From assembly GCA_964508185.1 (NCBI GenBank), contig CAZDSS010000014.1, forward strand, positions 1-38,506: DNA of 38,506 nt, read 5' to 3'. The position numbers and the translations under genes were made by a program. The DNA is from CAZDSS01 sp964508185 (lineage in GTDB: Bacteria; Pseudomonadota; Alphaproteobacteria; Sphingomonadales; Govanellaceae). This document shows positions 1-7,437 of this stretch, in pieces. The notes beneath the pieces are model-generated. The model was not told the origin of the DNA, did not search any database, and was given only the letters and a program-made list of their open reading frames with translations. Numbering within the stretch: the stretch's first letter is position 1; each line of letters opens with the position of its first letter.

Positions 1-33
1 CATGACGCGCAGAAATCCGGGGTTACAGAAAGA

Positions 34-59
34 TGGCGCGGTAATTCCTTACCGCGCCA
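34..59 (-). terminator. Hairpin terminator containing the stop codon of the SPOR gene
   Basis: Positions 34-44 and 49-59 form a perfect 11-bp inverted repeat around a 4-base loop. Read on the minus strand, the stem is followed by TCTTTCT, as in an intrinsic terminator. The TAA stop codon of the SPOR gene (49-51) lies inside the stem. It would end the dgt-argS-SPOR transcript. The T-run is interrupted, so termination efficiency is uncertain. Confidence 0.7.
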
Positions 60-789
60 CGGGGAAGCAGGCCTGGCCTTCCGCCTTCATGCGGGCGCAG
101 ATCTTGTCCGCCGCATCGCGGGTGGCGAAGGGACCGGCGCGCAGGCGGTAGAGCGGATCCTTGCCGGCACGTTCGAGGATGTCGACGTCGGGCTTGAGGG
201 TGGTGAGCAAGGTGCCGTACTTGTCCTTCAGCATGCGCCAGGCGCGGTCCGCCCCGTCGGCGCTCCCGAAGGCGCCGAGCTGGATGAGCCAGGCCCCGTC
301 GGTGATGGAGGGCGTCGCACTGGGCGAAGCCGCCGCGGCCTTGGGTGCATCGGGCGCGGGCTTGGCGGCGGGCGACGGGCTCTTCTCGGCCGCTGCGGGG
401 GTGTCCTGCGGCGCAGGGGTATCGGGCGCGGGCGCAGGCGTCGCGGGCTGTTCGGGTTCGGGCTTGTCGATGGGAAGCTCGGGCCCCGCGCGCAGCTGCA
501 CGTCGTCCCCTTCCTCCTCGCTGCCGCTCACCCGGTTGTAGACGAGCTTGTCGCGGTCGGGCACCTCCATGCCCCCGGGCTCCTCCGGCTTGTGGCGATA
601 GGGCTCCTCCGACGCCCGGACCAGCGGCACGTCGCCGCGGGCGCTGTCGCGGCCGCTGTCATAGGCGAACCAGATGGCGGCGATGAAGATCAGAAGGACC
701 ACCGCGGCGGCGGCGAAGACATAGACCCGGTATTCGTCGATCCAGCGGCGGCCTTCGCCGTCGGTGGCCCAGGGCTCTCTTTCATTCAT
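49..789 (-). CDS. SPOR-domain cell-envelope protein
   Basis: 246 residues. A short cytoplasmic N-terminus is followed by one membrane helix (about residues 22-43), a long Pro/Ala-rich linker (about 110-160), and a C-terminal SPOR domain starting near residue 166 (AWLIQLGAF). SPOR domains bind glycan strands stripped of stem peptides at the division septum, so a bitopic inner-membrane protein acting in cell division or wall turnover is likely. The start at 789 is chosen over an upstream in-frame ATG at 843 because it has a GAGGAAAGGA Shine-Dalgarno-like stretch and avoids a 32-base overlap with argS. It is the last gene of the dgt-argS operon, 22 bases after argS, a position SPOR genes often hold in Alphaproteobacteria. 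Its exact function is not shown by sequence. Confidence 0.9.
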   Translation of the reverse strand: MNEREPWATDGEGRRWIDEYRVYVFAAAAVVLLIFIAAIWFAYDSGRDSARGDVPLVRASEEPYRHKPEEPGGMEVPDRDKLVYNRVSGSEEEGDDVQLRAGPELPIDKPEPEQPATPAPAPDTPAPQDTPAAAEKSPSPAAKPAPDAPKAAAASPSATPSITDGAWLIQLGAFGSADGADRAWRMLKDKYGTLLTTLKPDVDILERAGKDPLYRLRAGPFATRDAADKICARMKAEGQACFPVAR

Positions 790-811
790 GCCGGGGGTCC
801 TTTCCTCAAAG

Positions 812-2566
812 TCAGTGCATCTCGTCCACGGGCTCGACGCCAAGGACCGCGAGGCCCGATGCGATCACCGCCGCCACCGCGCGAATGAGCGCAAGCCGCG
901 CGCGGCTCAGGGCCTCGTTGCCGTCGATCAGGAAGCGGAGGCCTGGATCCTCGTTGCCCTTGTTCCAGAGCGCATGGAATTCGGATGCGAGATCATAGAG
1001 ATAGAACGCGACGCGGTGCGGCTCGTGGGCGATCGCGGCCGATTCCACGAGACGCGGCCAGCCCGCCATGGTCTTCACGAGCGCGATCTCGGCGGGATCG
1101 CGCAGAAGGCCGAGATCCGCCTCCGCCAGCGCCGCGTCCGAAAGGTCGAGGCCGGGGAAGGCGTCCTTCGCCTTGCGCATCACCGACATCACCCGGGCAT
1201 GGGCGTATTGCACGTAGAACACCGGGTTCTCCCGGGACTGTTCCAGCACCTTGGTGAAGTCGAATTCGAGCGGCGCGTCGTTCTTGCGCGTCAGCATGAT
1301 GAAGCGGACCACATCCTTGCCCACTTCGTCGACCACGTCGCGGAGCGTCACGAAGCTGCCCGCGCGCTTGGACATCTTGTAGGGCTCGCCGTCCTTGAAC
1401 AGCTTGACGAGCTGGATGATCTTGATGTCGAGCGTGGCCTTGCCGTCGCTGAGGGCCTTCACCGCCGCCTGCATGCGCTTCACATAGCCGCCGTGGTCGG
1501 CGCCGAACACGTTGATGAGGTCGGTGAAGCCGCGACGGATCTTGTCGTAGTGATAGGCGAGGTCGCCGGCGAAATAGGTCCAGCTGCCGTCCGACTTCTT
1601 GAGCGGACGGTCCACGTCGTCGCCGAACCGGGTCGCCTTGAAGAGGACCTGCGGGCGCGGCTCCCAGTCGTCCGGGGTCTTGCCCTTCGGCGGCTCCAGC
1701 ACGCCCGTATAGATGAGGTCCCTGGAAGCGAGGCTGTCCAGCGCCTCCTGCACCCGGCCGTCGTCATGCAGGCTGCGCTCCGAGAAGAAGACGTCGTGAC
1801 GGATGCCGAGGGCGGCGAGATCGTCCTTGATCATCTTCATCATGGCTTCGATGGCGAAGGAGCGGACGATGGGCAGCCATTCGGCTTCGTCCATCTCGCG
1901 GATGGTGCGGCCGAAGACGGAAACGAGGGCGAGGCCCACGTCCTTCAGATATTCGCCGGGATAGAAGCCTTGCGGAATCTCGCCGATATCCTCGCCCAGC
2001 GCCTCGCGATAGCGGAGAAAGGCCGAACGGGCCAGCACGTCCACCTGGGCGCCGGCGTCGTTGATGTAGTATTCGCGGGTCACCGCATAGCCCGCCTTGG
2101 CGAGAAGGTTCGCCAGCGCATCGCCGAACACGGCGCCGCGGCAATGCCCCACATGCATGGGGCCCGTGGGGTTGGCGGACACATATTCGACGTTCACCGG
2201 CTTGCCGCCGCCGAGCTTCGAATCCCCGTAAGATGCGCCCTGACGCAGGATCTCCGGCAGGCGCGCGATGAGAAACGCCGGATCGAGGCGGAGATTGATG
2301 AAGCCGGGGCCCGCCACTTCGACGGCCTCCACGGCGTCCTCGTCCCGAAGGCTTGCCGCCAGCTTGTCGGCGATGTCGCGCGGCTTCATGCCGGCGGGCT
2401 TGGCCAGCACCAGGGCGGCGTTGCTCGCGATGTCGCCATGGGACGGGTCGCGCGGCGGCTCGACGGCGACCGACGACAGATCAAGGCCGGACGGCAGCTC
2501 GCCCGCGTCCGCAAGACGCGTGATATGCCGGGTCAGAACTTCGGAGAAATGGGCGTAAATATTCAT
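812..2566 (-). CDS. argS: Arginyl-tRNA synthetase
   Basis: 584 residues, normal for this class I synthetase, which charges tRNA(Arg) with arginine in the cytoplasm. An N-terminal Add-1-type domain (residues 1 to about 95) precedes the catalytic domain, which has the HIGH-type motif HVGH (138-141, in the context ANPTGPMHVGH) and the KMSK motif followed by RAG near residue 400. The C-terminal helical anticodon-binding domain ends in the usual VLGVEPVDEM type tail. The start ATG overlaps the dgt stop codon by four bases (ATGA), implying translational coupling. It sits between dgt and the SPOR gene, a familiar alphaproteobacterial order. Confidence 0.98.
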   Translation of the reverse strand: MNIYAHFSEVLTRHITRLADAGELPSGLDLSSVAVEPPRDPSHGDIASNAALVLAKPAGMKPRDIADKLAASLRDEDAVEAVEVAGPGFINLRLDPAFLIARLPEILRQGASYGDSKLGGGKPVNVEYVSANPTGPMHVGHCRGAVFGDALANLLAKAGYAVTREYYINDAGAQVDVLARSAFLRYREALGEDIGEIPQGFYPGEYLKDVGLALVSVFGRTIREMDEAEWLPIVRSFAIEAMMKMIKDDLAALGIRHDVFFSERSLHDDGRVQEALDSLASRDLIYTGVLEPPKGKTPDDWEPRPQVLFKATRFGDDVDRPLKKSDGSWTYFAGDLAYHYDKIRRGFTDLINVFGADHGGYVKRMQAAVKALSDGKATLDIKIIQLVKLFKDGEPYKMSKRAGSFVTLRDVVDEVGKDVVRFIMLTRKNDAPLEFDFTKVLEQSRENPVFYVQYAHARVMSVMRKAKDAFPGLDLSDAALAEADLGLLRDPAEIALVKTMAGWPRLVESAAIAHEPHRVAFYLYDLASEFHALWNKGNEDPGLRFLIDGNEALSRARLALIRAVAAVIASGLAVLGVEPVDEMH

Positions 2567-3774
2567 AATTCAAACGTCGATATGTCGAAAAGCCGCTTGT
2601 GTTCCCGCAGGGCGTAGCTGTCGGTCATCCCCGCAATGAAGTCGGCGATCACCCGGGCGCGCCCGCTGTCCGGTTGTCCCTTGGCCTTGGCGAACCATTC
2701 GGTGGGCAGGCAATCGGGCTCGCTCATGTAGAGGTCGAATAGGTCGCGCACGACGCGGCGCGCCTTGCTCGTCATGCGGTTCACCTTGTAATGGCGGTAC
2801 ATGTGGCTTTTCAAGAAGCTTTTGAGAATGCGGTCCTGCTCCGCCATCTCGTCGGAGAAGGCGGCGGTCGGGGAATCCGCCTGGCGGATGTCCATGGCGC
2901 TTCGGGGCTTCAGCCGTTCGAGCCGCCGCGCGGTCTCGGCGATGATGTCCTCCACCATGCGGCTGATGAGGCGGCGCACGGCCTCATGCGCCCGGCGGCC
3001 GGGCTCGAGCTTCGGATAGGCCGCATCCACCTCGTCGAGGACTTCCGCCACAAGCGGCACCTCCCGGAGCTCGTCCAGGGTGAACAGCCCGGCGCGCACA
3101 CCGTCGTCCACGTCATGGTTGTTGTAGGCGACGTCATCGGCGATCGCCGCCACCTGCGCCTCGAGCCCCGCATAGGTGTATAGCTCCAGGTCGTGCTCCC
3201 GCACATAGTCGGAAATGCCCATGGGCAGGCGGTCGTATTCGTCGCGGCTGCGGCACAGGGGCCCGTTGTGCTTGGCGAGGCCTTCAAGCGTTTCCCAGGT
3301 CAGGTTGAGGCCGGTGAAGCCGCCGTACCGCTCCTCGAGCCGGGTGACGACGCGCAACGACTGGGCGTTGTGATCGAAGCCGCCATAGGGCGCCATGGCG
3401 GCGTCCAGCGCCTCCTCCCCCGCATGGCCGAAGGGGGTGTGGCCGAAATCGTGGGCGAGCGACAGGGCCTCCGCAATATCCTCGTTGAGGCCGAAGACGC
3501 GGGAGATGCTGCGCGCGATCTGGGCGACCTCGATCGAATGAGTGAGCCGCGTCCTGTAATAGTCCCCCTCGTGATGGACGAAGACCTGGGTCTTGTGCTT
3601 GAGGCGGCGGAAGGCCGAGCAATGGATGATGCGGTCGCGGTCGCGCTGGAAGGGGGAGCGGGTCGCGCTCTCCGGCTCGGGGTAAAGGCGGCCCCGCGTC
3701 TCCGACGGACGGCTGGCATAGGCGGCATAACGCTCGACCACATGGAAACGATAGGGGGATATGCGCTTGTCCAT
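2563..3774 (-). CDS. dgt: dGTP triphosphohydrolase-like HD protein
   Basis: 403 residues, the size of the alphaproteobacterial dGTPase-like (type 2 Dgt) family, which hydrolyses dNTPs to deoxynucleoside and triphosphate. The HD metal site is complete: H79 (RLTHSIEVA), H108-D109 (LAHDFGHTPFGHAGE), with H112 and H117 following. The N-terminal substrate region includes HCSAFRRLKHKTQVF (about residues 51-65). It is the first gene of a dgt-argS-SPOR operon, with its stop overlapping the argS start. It is divergent from a PEP-CTERM gene and, beyond that, from erpA; dgt/erpA divergence is common in the class. Whether it acts on dGTP only or on all dNTPs cannot be read from sequence. Confidence 0.95.
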   Translation of the reverse strand: MDKRISPYRFHVVERYAAYASRPSETRGRLYPEPESATRSPFQRDRDRIIHCSAFRRLKHKTQVFVHHEGDYYRTRLTHSIEVAQIARSISRVFGLNEDIAEALSLAHDFGHTPFGHAGEEALDAAMAPYGGFDHNAQSLRVVTRLEERYGGFTGLNLTWETLEGLAKHNGPLCRSRDEYDRLPMGISDYVREHDLELYTYAGLEAQVAAIADDVAYNNHDVDDGVRAGLFTLDELREVPLVAEVLDEVDAAYPKLEPGRRAHEAVRRLISRMVEDIIAETARRLERLKPRSAMDIRQADSPTAAFSDEMAEQDRILKSFLKSHMYRHYKVNRMTSKARRVVRDLFDLYMSEPDCLPTEWFAKAKGQPDSGRARVIADFIAGMTDSYALREHKRLFDISTFEL

Positions 3775-3872
3775 GGCCAGAGACTAGTCGCTTTCGACCC
3801 GAGATGGAACCACTTGCGCGTGCCGGAAAGGCACGGCGGCGATCGTGCGAAAATAGGACAGTCGCGGTTGTT

Positions 3873-3891
3873 TTGTAAGAAACTCTTACAA
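3873..3891. promoter_or_regulatory. Inverted repeat, candidate enhancer site for a sigma-54 activator
   Basis: TTGTAAG and CTTACAA form a perfect 7-bp inverted repeat with a 5-base spacer, centred at 3882. The centre is about 74 bases upstream of the -24 GG at 3956, so near -99 from the predicted start. That is where enhancer sites for NtrC-family activators lie. Binding by PrsR or any other regulator is inference. Confidence 0.45.
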
Positions 3892-3953
3892 GATTGGCCC
3901 CCGTCCGCCTCCCTGCGCGCCGAACACGGCGCACAACCGCAGAAATCGCCCGG

Positions 3954-3970
3954 TTGGCACGCGAATTGCT
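3954..3970 (+). promoter_or_regulatory. Sigma-54 (RpoN) promoter of the PEP-CTERM gene
   Basis: TTGGCACGCGAATTGCT matches the RpoN consensus TGGCAC-N5-TTGC exactly. The -24 GG (3956-3957) and -12 GC (3968-3969) are separated by the required 10 bases. Transcription would start near 3981, leaving a leader of about 75 bases before the ATG at 4056. PEP-CTERM genes in some proteobacteria are known to depend on RpoN and the PrsK/PrsR pair, so the context fits. Confidence 0.82.
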
Positions 3971-3994
3971 GATGAAGCCGTCAGTTAACGAATT

Positions 3995-4019
3995 TCTCAT
4001 TGCGCAAATCGTAATGAGA
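3995..4019 (+). promoter_or_regulatory. Possible hairpin in the PEP-CTERM gene leader
   Basis: TCTCATT (3995-4001) and AATGAGA (4013-4019) are perfect 7-bp arms with an 11-base loop, inside the predicted leader between the sigma-54 start and the ATG. The stem is AT-rich and short. It could be a weak RNA hairpin, a protein site, or chance. Confidence 0.25.
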
Positions 4020-4055
4020 TCCTGATTACCCAGCTTGTCGACGAGGGGGTCTCAC

Positions 4056-5225
4056 ATGACAAGGAAGTTCGCACTGGCTCTGGCGCTTGGCCTCATCACG
4101 CAAGGGGCCGCCGCGGCCCCCGTCATCAGCGACTTCGTCGTCTATGGCGCCACGAGCGTTTCCATCGGCAGCAATACCGGGGCCCCGGTCGATGCCGCCA
4201 TCGGCAGCGGCGGCTCCATCACCATCCAGCAGAACGCCAATGTGGGCGACGGGGACGACGCCATCATCATCACCGGCGGCGGCGCCTATACGGGCGCCCA
4301 GAACGGCAATTACGTGGGCGACATCATCTTCGGCGGCAGCGTGAGCCTCGGCCAGAATTCCACGGTACTCGGCAGCGTCCATAGCGGCGGATCGGTCTCC
4401 ACCGCCCAGAACGTGACCGTGAACGGCGACGTGGTGGCGGCTGGCGCCATCTCCATCGGCAACGGCAACAATATCGGCGGCGACGTCCATGGCGGCGGCA
4501 GCGTCGTGCTCGGCAACAACGTCAATGTCGGCGGCACGGCCCTGGCCGGCGGCGCGGTGGCCGTGGGCAGCAACGTGTCGGTGGCCGGCGTGGTGAACGG
4601 CGCCCCGGCGCCGACCCCGCTCGCACCGCCGGTGATCGCCCTGCCGGAAGCCAACAGCTTCACCGCGGGCGGCGCGAACAAGACCGTCGGCAACGGCGGC
4701 ACCCTGTCCCTGCTGGCGGACACCTATGGGGCGCTGACGGTCGCCAACAACGGCTTCGTGAGCCTGTCGGGCGGCGAATACTTCTTCGACAGCATGACCT
4801 TCGGCAACAATGGCGTGCTCGAGCTCGATCTCAGCCTCGGCGCCATCATCATCAACATCGTCGGCAACCTTTCGATCGGCAACGGCTTCGACATCGTGCT
4901 GCTCGGCGGCGACGCCACGGACGTGTTGTTCGAGGTCCACGGCAATGCGGCCATCGGCAACGGCGCCGACTGGTTCGGCACGCTGTTCGCGCCCGACGGC
5001 AAGATCTCCTTCGGCAACGACGCGGACATCACCGGCGCGATCTACGGCGACATTGTCCAGATCGGCAACAACAGCCGCTTCTCCTACGCGACTTCCAGCA
5101 TCCTGTTCGGTGGCGCGGGCGGGCCCGGACCGGTTCCCGCCGAGGTCGCGGAACCGGCGGCCCTCGGCGTCCTCGGCCTCGGCCTGCTGGCGGTCGGCAT
5201 CCGCCGCGGGCGGCGCCGCGCCTGA
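4056..5225 (+). CDS. PEP-CTERM exported protein with tandem 18-residue beta-helix repeats
   Basis: 389 residues. Start at 4056 is preceded by GAGGGGG; an earlier in-frame TTG (4035) would only disrupt the signal peptide. A Sec signal (residues 1-21, ending GAAAAP) leads into five tandem 18-residue repeats (94-183) of the type GxVxxGxNxxVxGxVxxG, then a Pro-rich break and a second Gly/Asn-rich beta domain (about 200-345). The C-terminus is a PEP-CTERM sorting tail: AEPAAL (365-370), a hydrophobic helix, and the basic end RRGRRRA. Exosortase would cleave and anchor it at the surface. Eighteen residues is one turn of a hexapeptide-type beta helix, so a rod-like matrix or surface protein is likely. 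It is transcribed alone, between dgt and erpA, under a sigma-54 promoter. No exosortase gene is in the window. Confidence 0.85.
   Translation: MTRKFALALALGLITQGAAAAPVISDFVVYGATSVSIGSNTGAPVDAAIGSGGSITIQQNANVGDGDDAIIITGGGAYTGAQNGNYVGDIIFGGSVSLGQNSTVLGSVHSGGSVSTAQNVTVNGDVVAAGAISIGNGNNIGGDVHGGGSVVLGNNVNVGGTALAGGAVAVGSNVSVAGVVNGAPAPTPLAPPVIALPEANSFTAGGANKTVGNGGTLSLLADTYGALTVANNGFVSLSGGEYFFDSMTFGNNGVLELDLSLGAIIINIVGNLSIGNGFDIVLLGGDATDVLFEVHGNAAIGNGADWFGTLFAPDGKISFGNDADITGAIYGDIVQIGNNSRFSYATSSILFGGAGGPGPVPAEVAEPAALGVLGLGLLAVGIRRGRRRA
4335..4604 (+). repeat. Five tandem 54-bp units encoding 18-residue repeats
   Basis: Five consecutive 54-base units encode protein repeats starting GSVSLGQN, GSVSTAQN, GAISIGNG, GSVVLGNN and GAVAVGSN (residues 94-183 of the PEP-CTERM protein). 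They are diverged at DNA level but in strict 18-codon register, with no insertions between units. Confidence 0.8.
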
Positions 5226-5245
5226 CTATCCGGCATGTCCCCTCG

Positions 5246-5284
5246 AGGGCCCCGGCGGCTTCGCGCCCCGGGGCCTTCTTCTTT
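5246..5284 (+). terminator. Intrinsic terminator after the PEP-CTERM gene
   Basis: GGCCCCGG (5248-5255) and CCGGGGCC (5268-5275) form a perfect 8-bp stem, extendable by A-T and G-T pairs, with a 12-base loop and the T-rich tail TTCTTCTTT. It lies 20 bases after the stop codon and isolates the gene from erpA. Confidence 0.85.
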
Positions 5285-5308
5285 GCAGCCCTGTGGCGGC
5301 TCCCCTTG

Positions 5309-5336
5309 TTGACTTCAGGCGGCGAGCCCCTAAATC
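5309..5336 (+). promoter_or_regulatory. Candidate sigma-70 promoter of erpA
   Basis: TTGACT (5309-5314), a 16-base spacer and TAAATC (5331-5336) lie about 30 bases upstream of the erpA start. The -35 is near-consensus and the -10 is weak. It follows the terminator of the previous gene, so a promoter is needed here. Confidence 0.45.
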
Positions 5337-5366
5337 TTTAGCAAGCAAGGATCAACGGGATTTGCC

Positions 5367-5726
5367 ATGACCGACGTACTGGACCAGCCGACGGCGACCG
5401 CGCCGCTTGCCATTTCGGAAAGCGCCGCGCGCCGCATCCTGCATCTCATTGCCCGCGAGGGGCGGGACAATCTCAAGCTTCGCCTCACCGTCTCGGGCGG
5501 CGGCTGCTCCGGCTTCCAGTACGGCTTCAGCCTGGATGACGCGGTCAATGACGACGACGTGGTGATCTCCGACAAGGGCGTCGACGTGGTGGTCGACAAC
5601 ATGTCGCTCCTCTATCTCACGGGGTCCGAAGTTGACTTCGTCGAGGATCTGGCGGGGGCGTCCTTCCAGGTGAAGAACCCCAACGCCGCCTCGTCCTGCG
5701 GCTGCGGATCGTCCTTCTCCATCTGA
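5367..5726 (+). CDS. erpA: A-type iron-sulfur carrier (ErpA/IscA family)
   Basis: 119 residues, the usual length. The three cysteines that bind the Fe-S cluster are present: C47 in SGGGCSGFQYGF, and the C-terminal pair in SSCGCGSSFS. A-type carriers receive clusters from the Isc/Suf scaffold and pass them to apoproteins. The motif GGGCSGFQY and the GSEVDFVEDL segment fit ErpA, as does the location divergent from dgt and upstream of xthA, typical of Alphaproteobacteria. The shared fold means a SufA or IscA role cannot be excluded. Confidence 0.94.
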   Translation: MTDVLDQPTATAPLAISESAARRILHLIAREGRDNLKLRLTVSGGGCSGFQYGFSLDDAVNDDDVVISDKGVDVVVDNMSLLYLTGSEVDFVEDLAGASFQVKNPNAASSCGCGSSFSI

Positions 5727-5806
5727 CGGGCGCTCGGTCCAGGCCCTTTCCCTAGCCTTCCGCCATTTGTGTTGATCGCCTGTCGCCCCTCGCTCATATT
5801 GGGGGC

Positions 5807-6550
5807 ATGGCACAGAGCGTGAGTTATTCCGACACCATTGCCCAGGACCTGCAGGGCGTCCGGCTTCCGGTCATTCTCGACATGATTCGCCGCCATTTCG
5901 GGCGGGAGGCCGTCGCGCCCGGGGATGAGGCGGCGGTGCTCAAGGGCCTTCACGTGCTGGACGTGGGCTGCGGCGGCGGCGCCATGGCGGAACCTCTGGC
6001 GGAGCGCGGGGCGCTGGTCACCGGCATCGATCTGGTGGCGGACCAGATCGCCGCCGCAGAGCTTCGCGCCAAGGACCGCGGGCTTGCCATCGAGTACGGG
6101 GTCGAGAGCGCCGAGGCGCTCGCGCAAAGCGGGGCCCTTTACGACGTGGTCCTCGCCCTCGACGTCATCGAGCATGCGGCGGACCAGACGGCGCTCCTCA
6201 AGGCCCTCGCGCGGCTCGTGAAGCCCGGCGGGCTCCTTCTGGTCACGACCCTCAACCGCACGCTCAAGAGCTTCCTCTACGCCATCGTCGCGGCGGAACA
6301 CGTCCTGCGCTACCTGCCGCGCGGCACCCATTCCTGGGACAAGTTCCGCCGCCCGGAGGAAATCCACGGCGTCATCGCCGCCGAAGGCCTCGTCACCGAG
6401 CGCATCATCGGCCTGTCCTTCTCACCCTTCCGCATGCCGCGCTGGCGCATTTCCAGCGATCTCGGCACCCGCTACCTGATGCGGGCGACCCGCCCGCGGG
6501 TCCGGACGGCGGAAGCCATCCTTCTTCCCGGACCTGACAGCACCCCATGA
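5807..6550 (+). CDS. ubiG: UbiG-like ubiquinone O-methyltransferase, atypical N-terminus
   Basis: 247-residue class I SAM methyltransferase. Motif I is LDVGCGGGA (51-59). The segment LNRTLKSFLYAIVAAEHVLRY with GTHSWDKF is the UbiG signature, and the C-terminal RWRISSDLGTRYLM matches the UbiG tail. UbiG methylates both ring hydroxyls in ubiquinone synthesis at the inner membrane. Oddly, the usual N-terminal block (a Trp-Trp-Asp type motif then GEFKPLH) is absent; only RLPVILDMI aligns with the NPLRL stretch. The in-frame sequence upstream back to a TAG at 5753 does not restore it. The stop overlaps the xthA start by four bases (ATGA), so the two are coupled. A relative acting on another phenolic substrate is possible. 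Confidence 0.75.
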   Translation: MAQSVSYSDTIAQDLQGVRLPVILDMIRRHFGREAVAPGDEAAVLKGLHVLDVGCGGGAMAEPLAERGALVTGIDLVADQIAAAELRAKDRGLAIEYGVESAEALAQSGALYDVVLALDVIEHAADQTALLKALARLVKPGGLLLVTTLNRTLKSFLYAIVAAEHVLRYLPRGTHSWDKFRRPEEIHGVIAAEGLVTERIIGLSFSPFRMPRWRISSDLGTRYLMRATRPRVRTAEAILLPGPDSTP

Positions 6551-7323
6551 AGATCGCCACCTGGAACGTGAATTCCATCAAGGTCCGACTCGGCGCCGTG
6601 ACCGACTGGCTGCGCGAGGCGGAGCCCGACGTGCTCCTCATGCAGGAGACCAAGACGGTGGACGAGGCCTTCCCCCATCTGGAATTCGAAAGCCTCGGCT
6701 ACAAGTGCCATGTGCATGGGCAGAAATCCTATAACGGCGTCGCCATCGTCTCGCGCGAGCCGGTGACGGACGTCCGCATCGGCCTTCCCGGCGACGACGG
6801 GGACGACCATGCCCGCTACATGGAAGCCGTGGTGCGGGGAGTGCGGGTGATCTGCCTTTATCTCCCGAACGGCAACCCGGTGCCGGGGCCAAAATTCGAT
6901 TACAAGCTCGGCTGGATGGACCGCCTGACCGCCCGCGCGCGGGAGCTTCTCGACCGCGAGGAGCCGTTCCTCATGGGCGGGGACTACAATGTCTGCCCCA
7001 AGGAAGAGGATGTCTACGACCCCGCGGCCTTCGCCAATGATGCCCTCTGCCAGCCCGAATCCCGCGCCCGCTTCAGAACGCTCCTCAACATGGGACTCAC
7101 CGACGCGCTCCGCGTCTTCGTGCCCGCCGGAGCCGCTTATACCTACTGGGACTATACGGGCGGCGCCTGGCACAAGGACCATGGGCTCAGGATCGACCAT
7201 TTCCTGCTGTCGCCCCAGGTCGCCGACAGGCTCGTCGCCTGCGAGGTGGATCGCGGCCCGCGCGGGCGGGAGCGCGCGTCGGACCATACCCCCGTCTGGT
7301 GCCGTCTCGACCTCGGGGGTTGA
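6547..7323 (+). CDS. xthA: Exodeoxyribonuclease III
   Basis: 258 residues, normal for the ExoIII/AP-endonuclease family, which cuts 5' of abasic sites and removes 3' blocking groups in base-excision repair. Catalytic features are visible: N7 (WNVNS), E34 (LMQETK), Y105 (CLYLPNG), D146 and N148 (GGDYNVCP), D217 (LRIDHFL), and D246-H247 (ASDHTPVW). It is translationally coupled to the UbiG-like gene. erpA and xthA are often neighbours in Alphaproteobacteria, and here the methyltransferase lies between them. Confidence 0.96.
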   Translation: MKIATWNVNSIKVRLGAVTDWLREAEPDVLLMQETKTVDEAFPHLEFESLGYKCHVHGQKSYNGVAIVSREPVTDVRIGLPGDDGDDHARYMEAVVRGVRVICLYLPNGNPVPGPKFDYKLGWMDRLTARARELLDREEPFLMGGDYNVCPKEEDVYDPAAFANDALCQPESRARFRTLLNMGLTDALRVFVPAGAAYTYWDYTGGAWHKDHGLRIDHFLLSPQVADRLVACEVDRGPRGRERASDHTPVWCRLDLGG

Positions 7324-7365
7324 TCCGAAACGCTCCAGCCGATCTCCGGCGCCGTCGTCTTCATA

Positions 7366-7394
7366 TTGAACATGGCGGCCAAAGGCGCTAGATG
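7366..7394 (+). promoter_or_regulatory. Candidate promoter of the iron ABC transporter
   Basis: TTGAAC (7366-7371), a 17-base spacer and TAGATG (7389-7394). Transcription would begin near 7401, directly against the Fur-like box. The -10 is weak, so this is a context-supported guess. Confidence 0.35.
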
Positions 7395-7406
7395 CTATCC
7401 CTGGTA

Positions 7407-7423
7407 TTGAGAATAATTTGCAA
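7407..7423. promoter_or_regulatory. Fur-like box
   Basis: TTGAGAATAATTTGCAA is an imperfect palindrome: six of eight arm positions pair around a central A. It matches the 7-1-7 Fur consensus TGATAAT-N-ATTATCA at 11 of 14 arm positions. It lies 14 bases before the permease start and over the predicted transcription start, so iron-bound Fur would block initiation. Regulation is inferred from the site and the type of transporter. Confidence 0.55.
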
Positions 7424-7437
7424 CACGGCGCCGCTGG

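Noticed and set aside
764..2617. A 617-codon plus-strand frame over argS
   Set aside because: Antisense shadow of argS with no recognisable domain.
3995..4019. Riboswitch in the PEP-CTERM leader
   Set aside because: The leader after the sigma-54 start is only about 75 bases with one short AT-rich stem; no known riboswitch core is visible.
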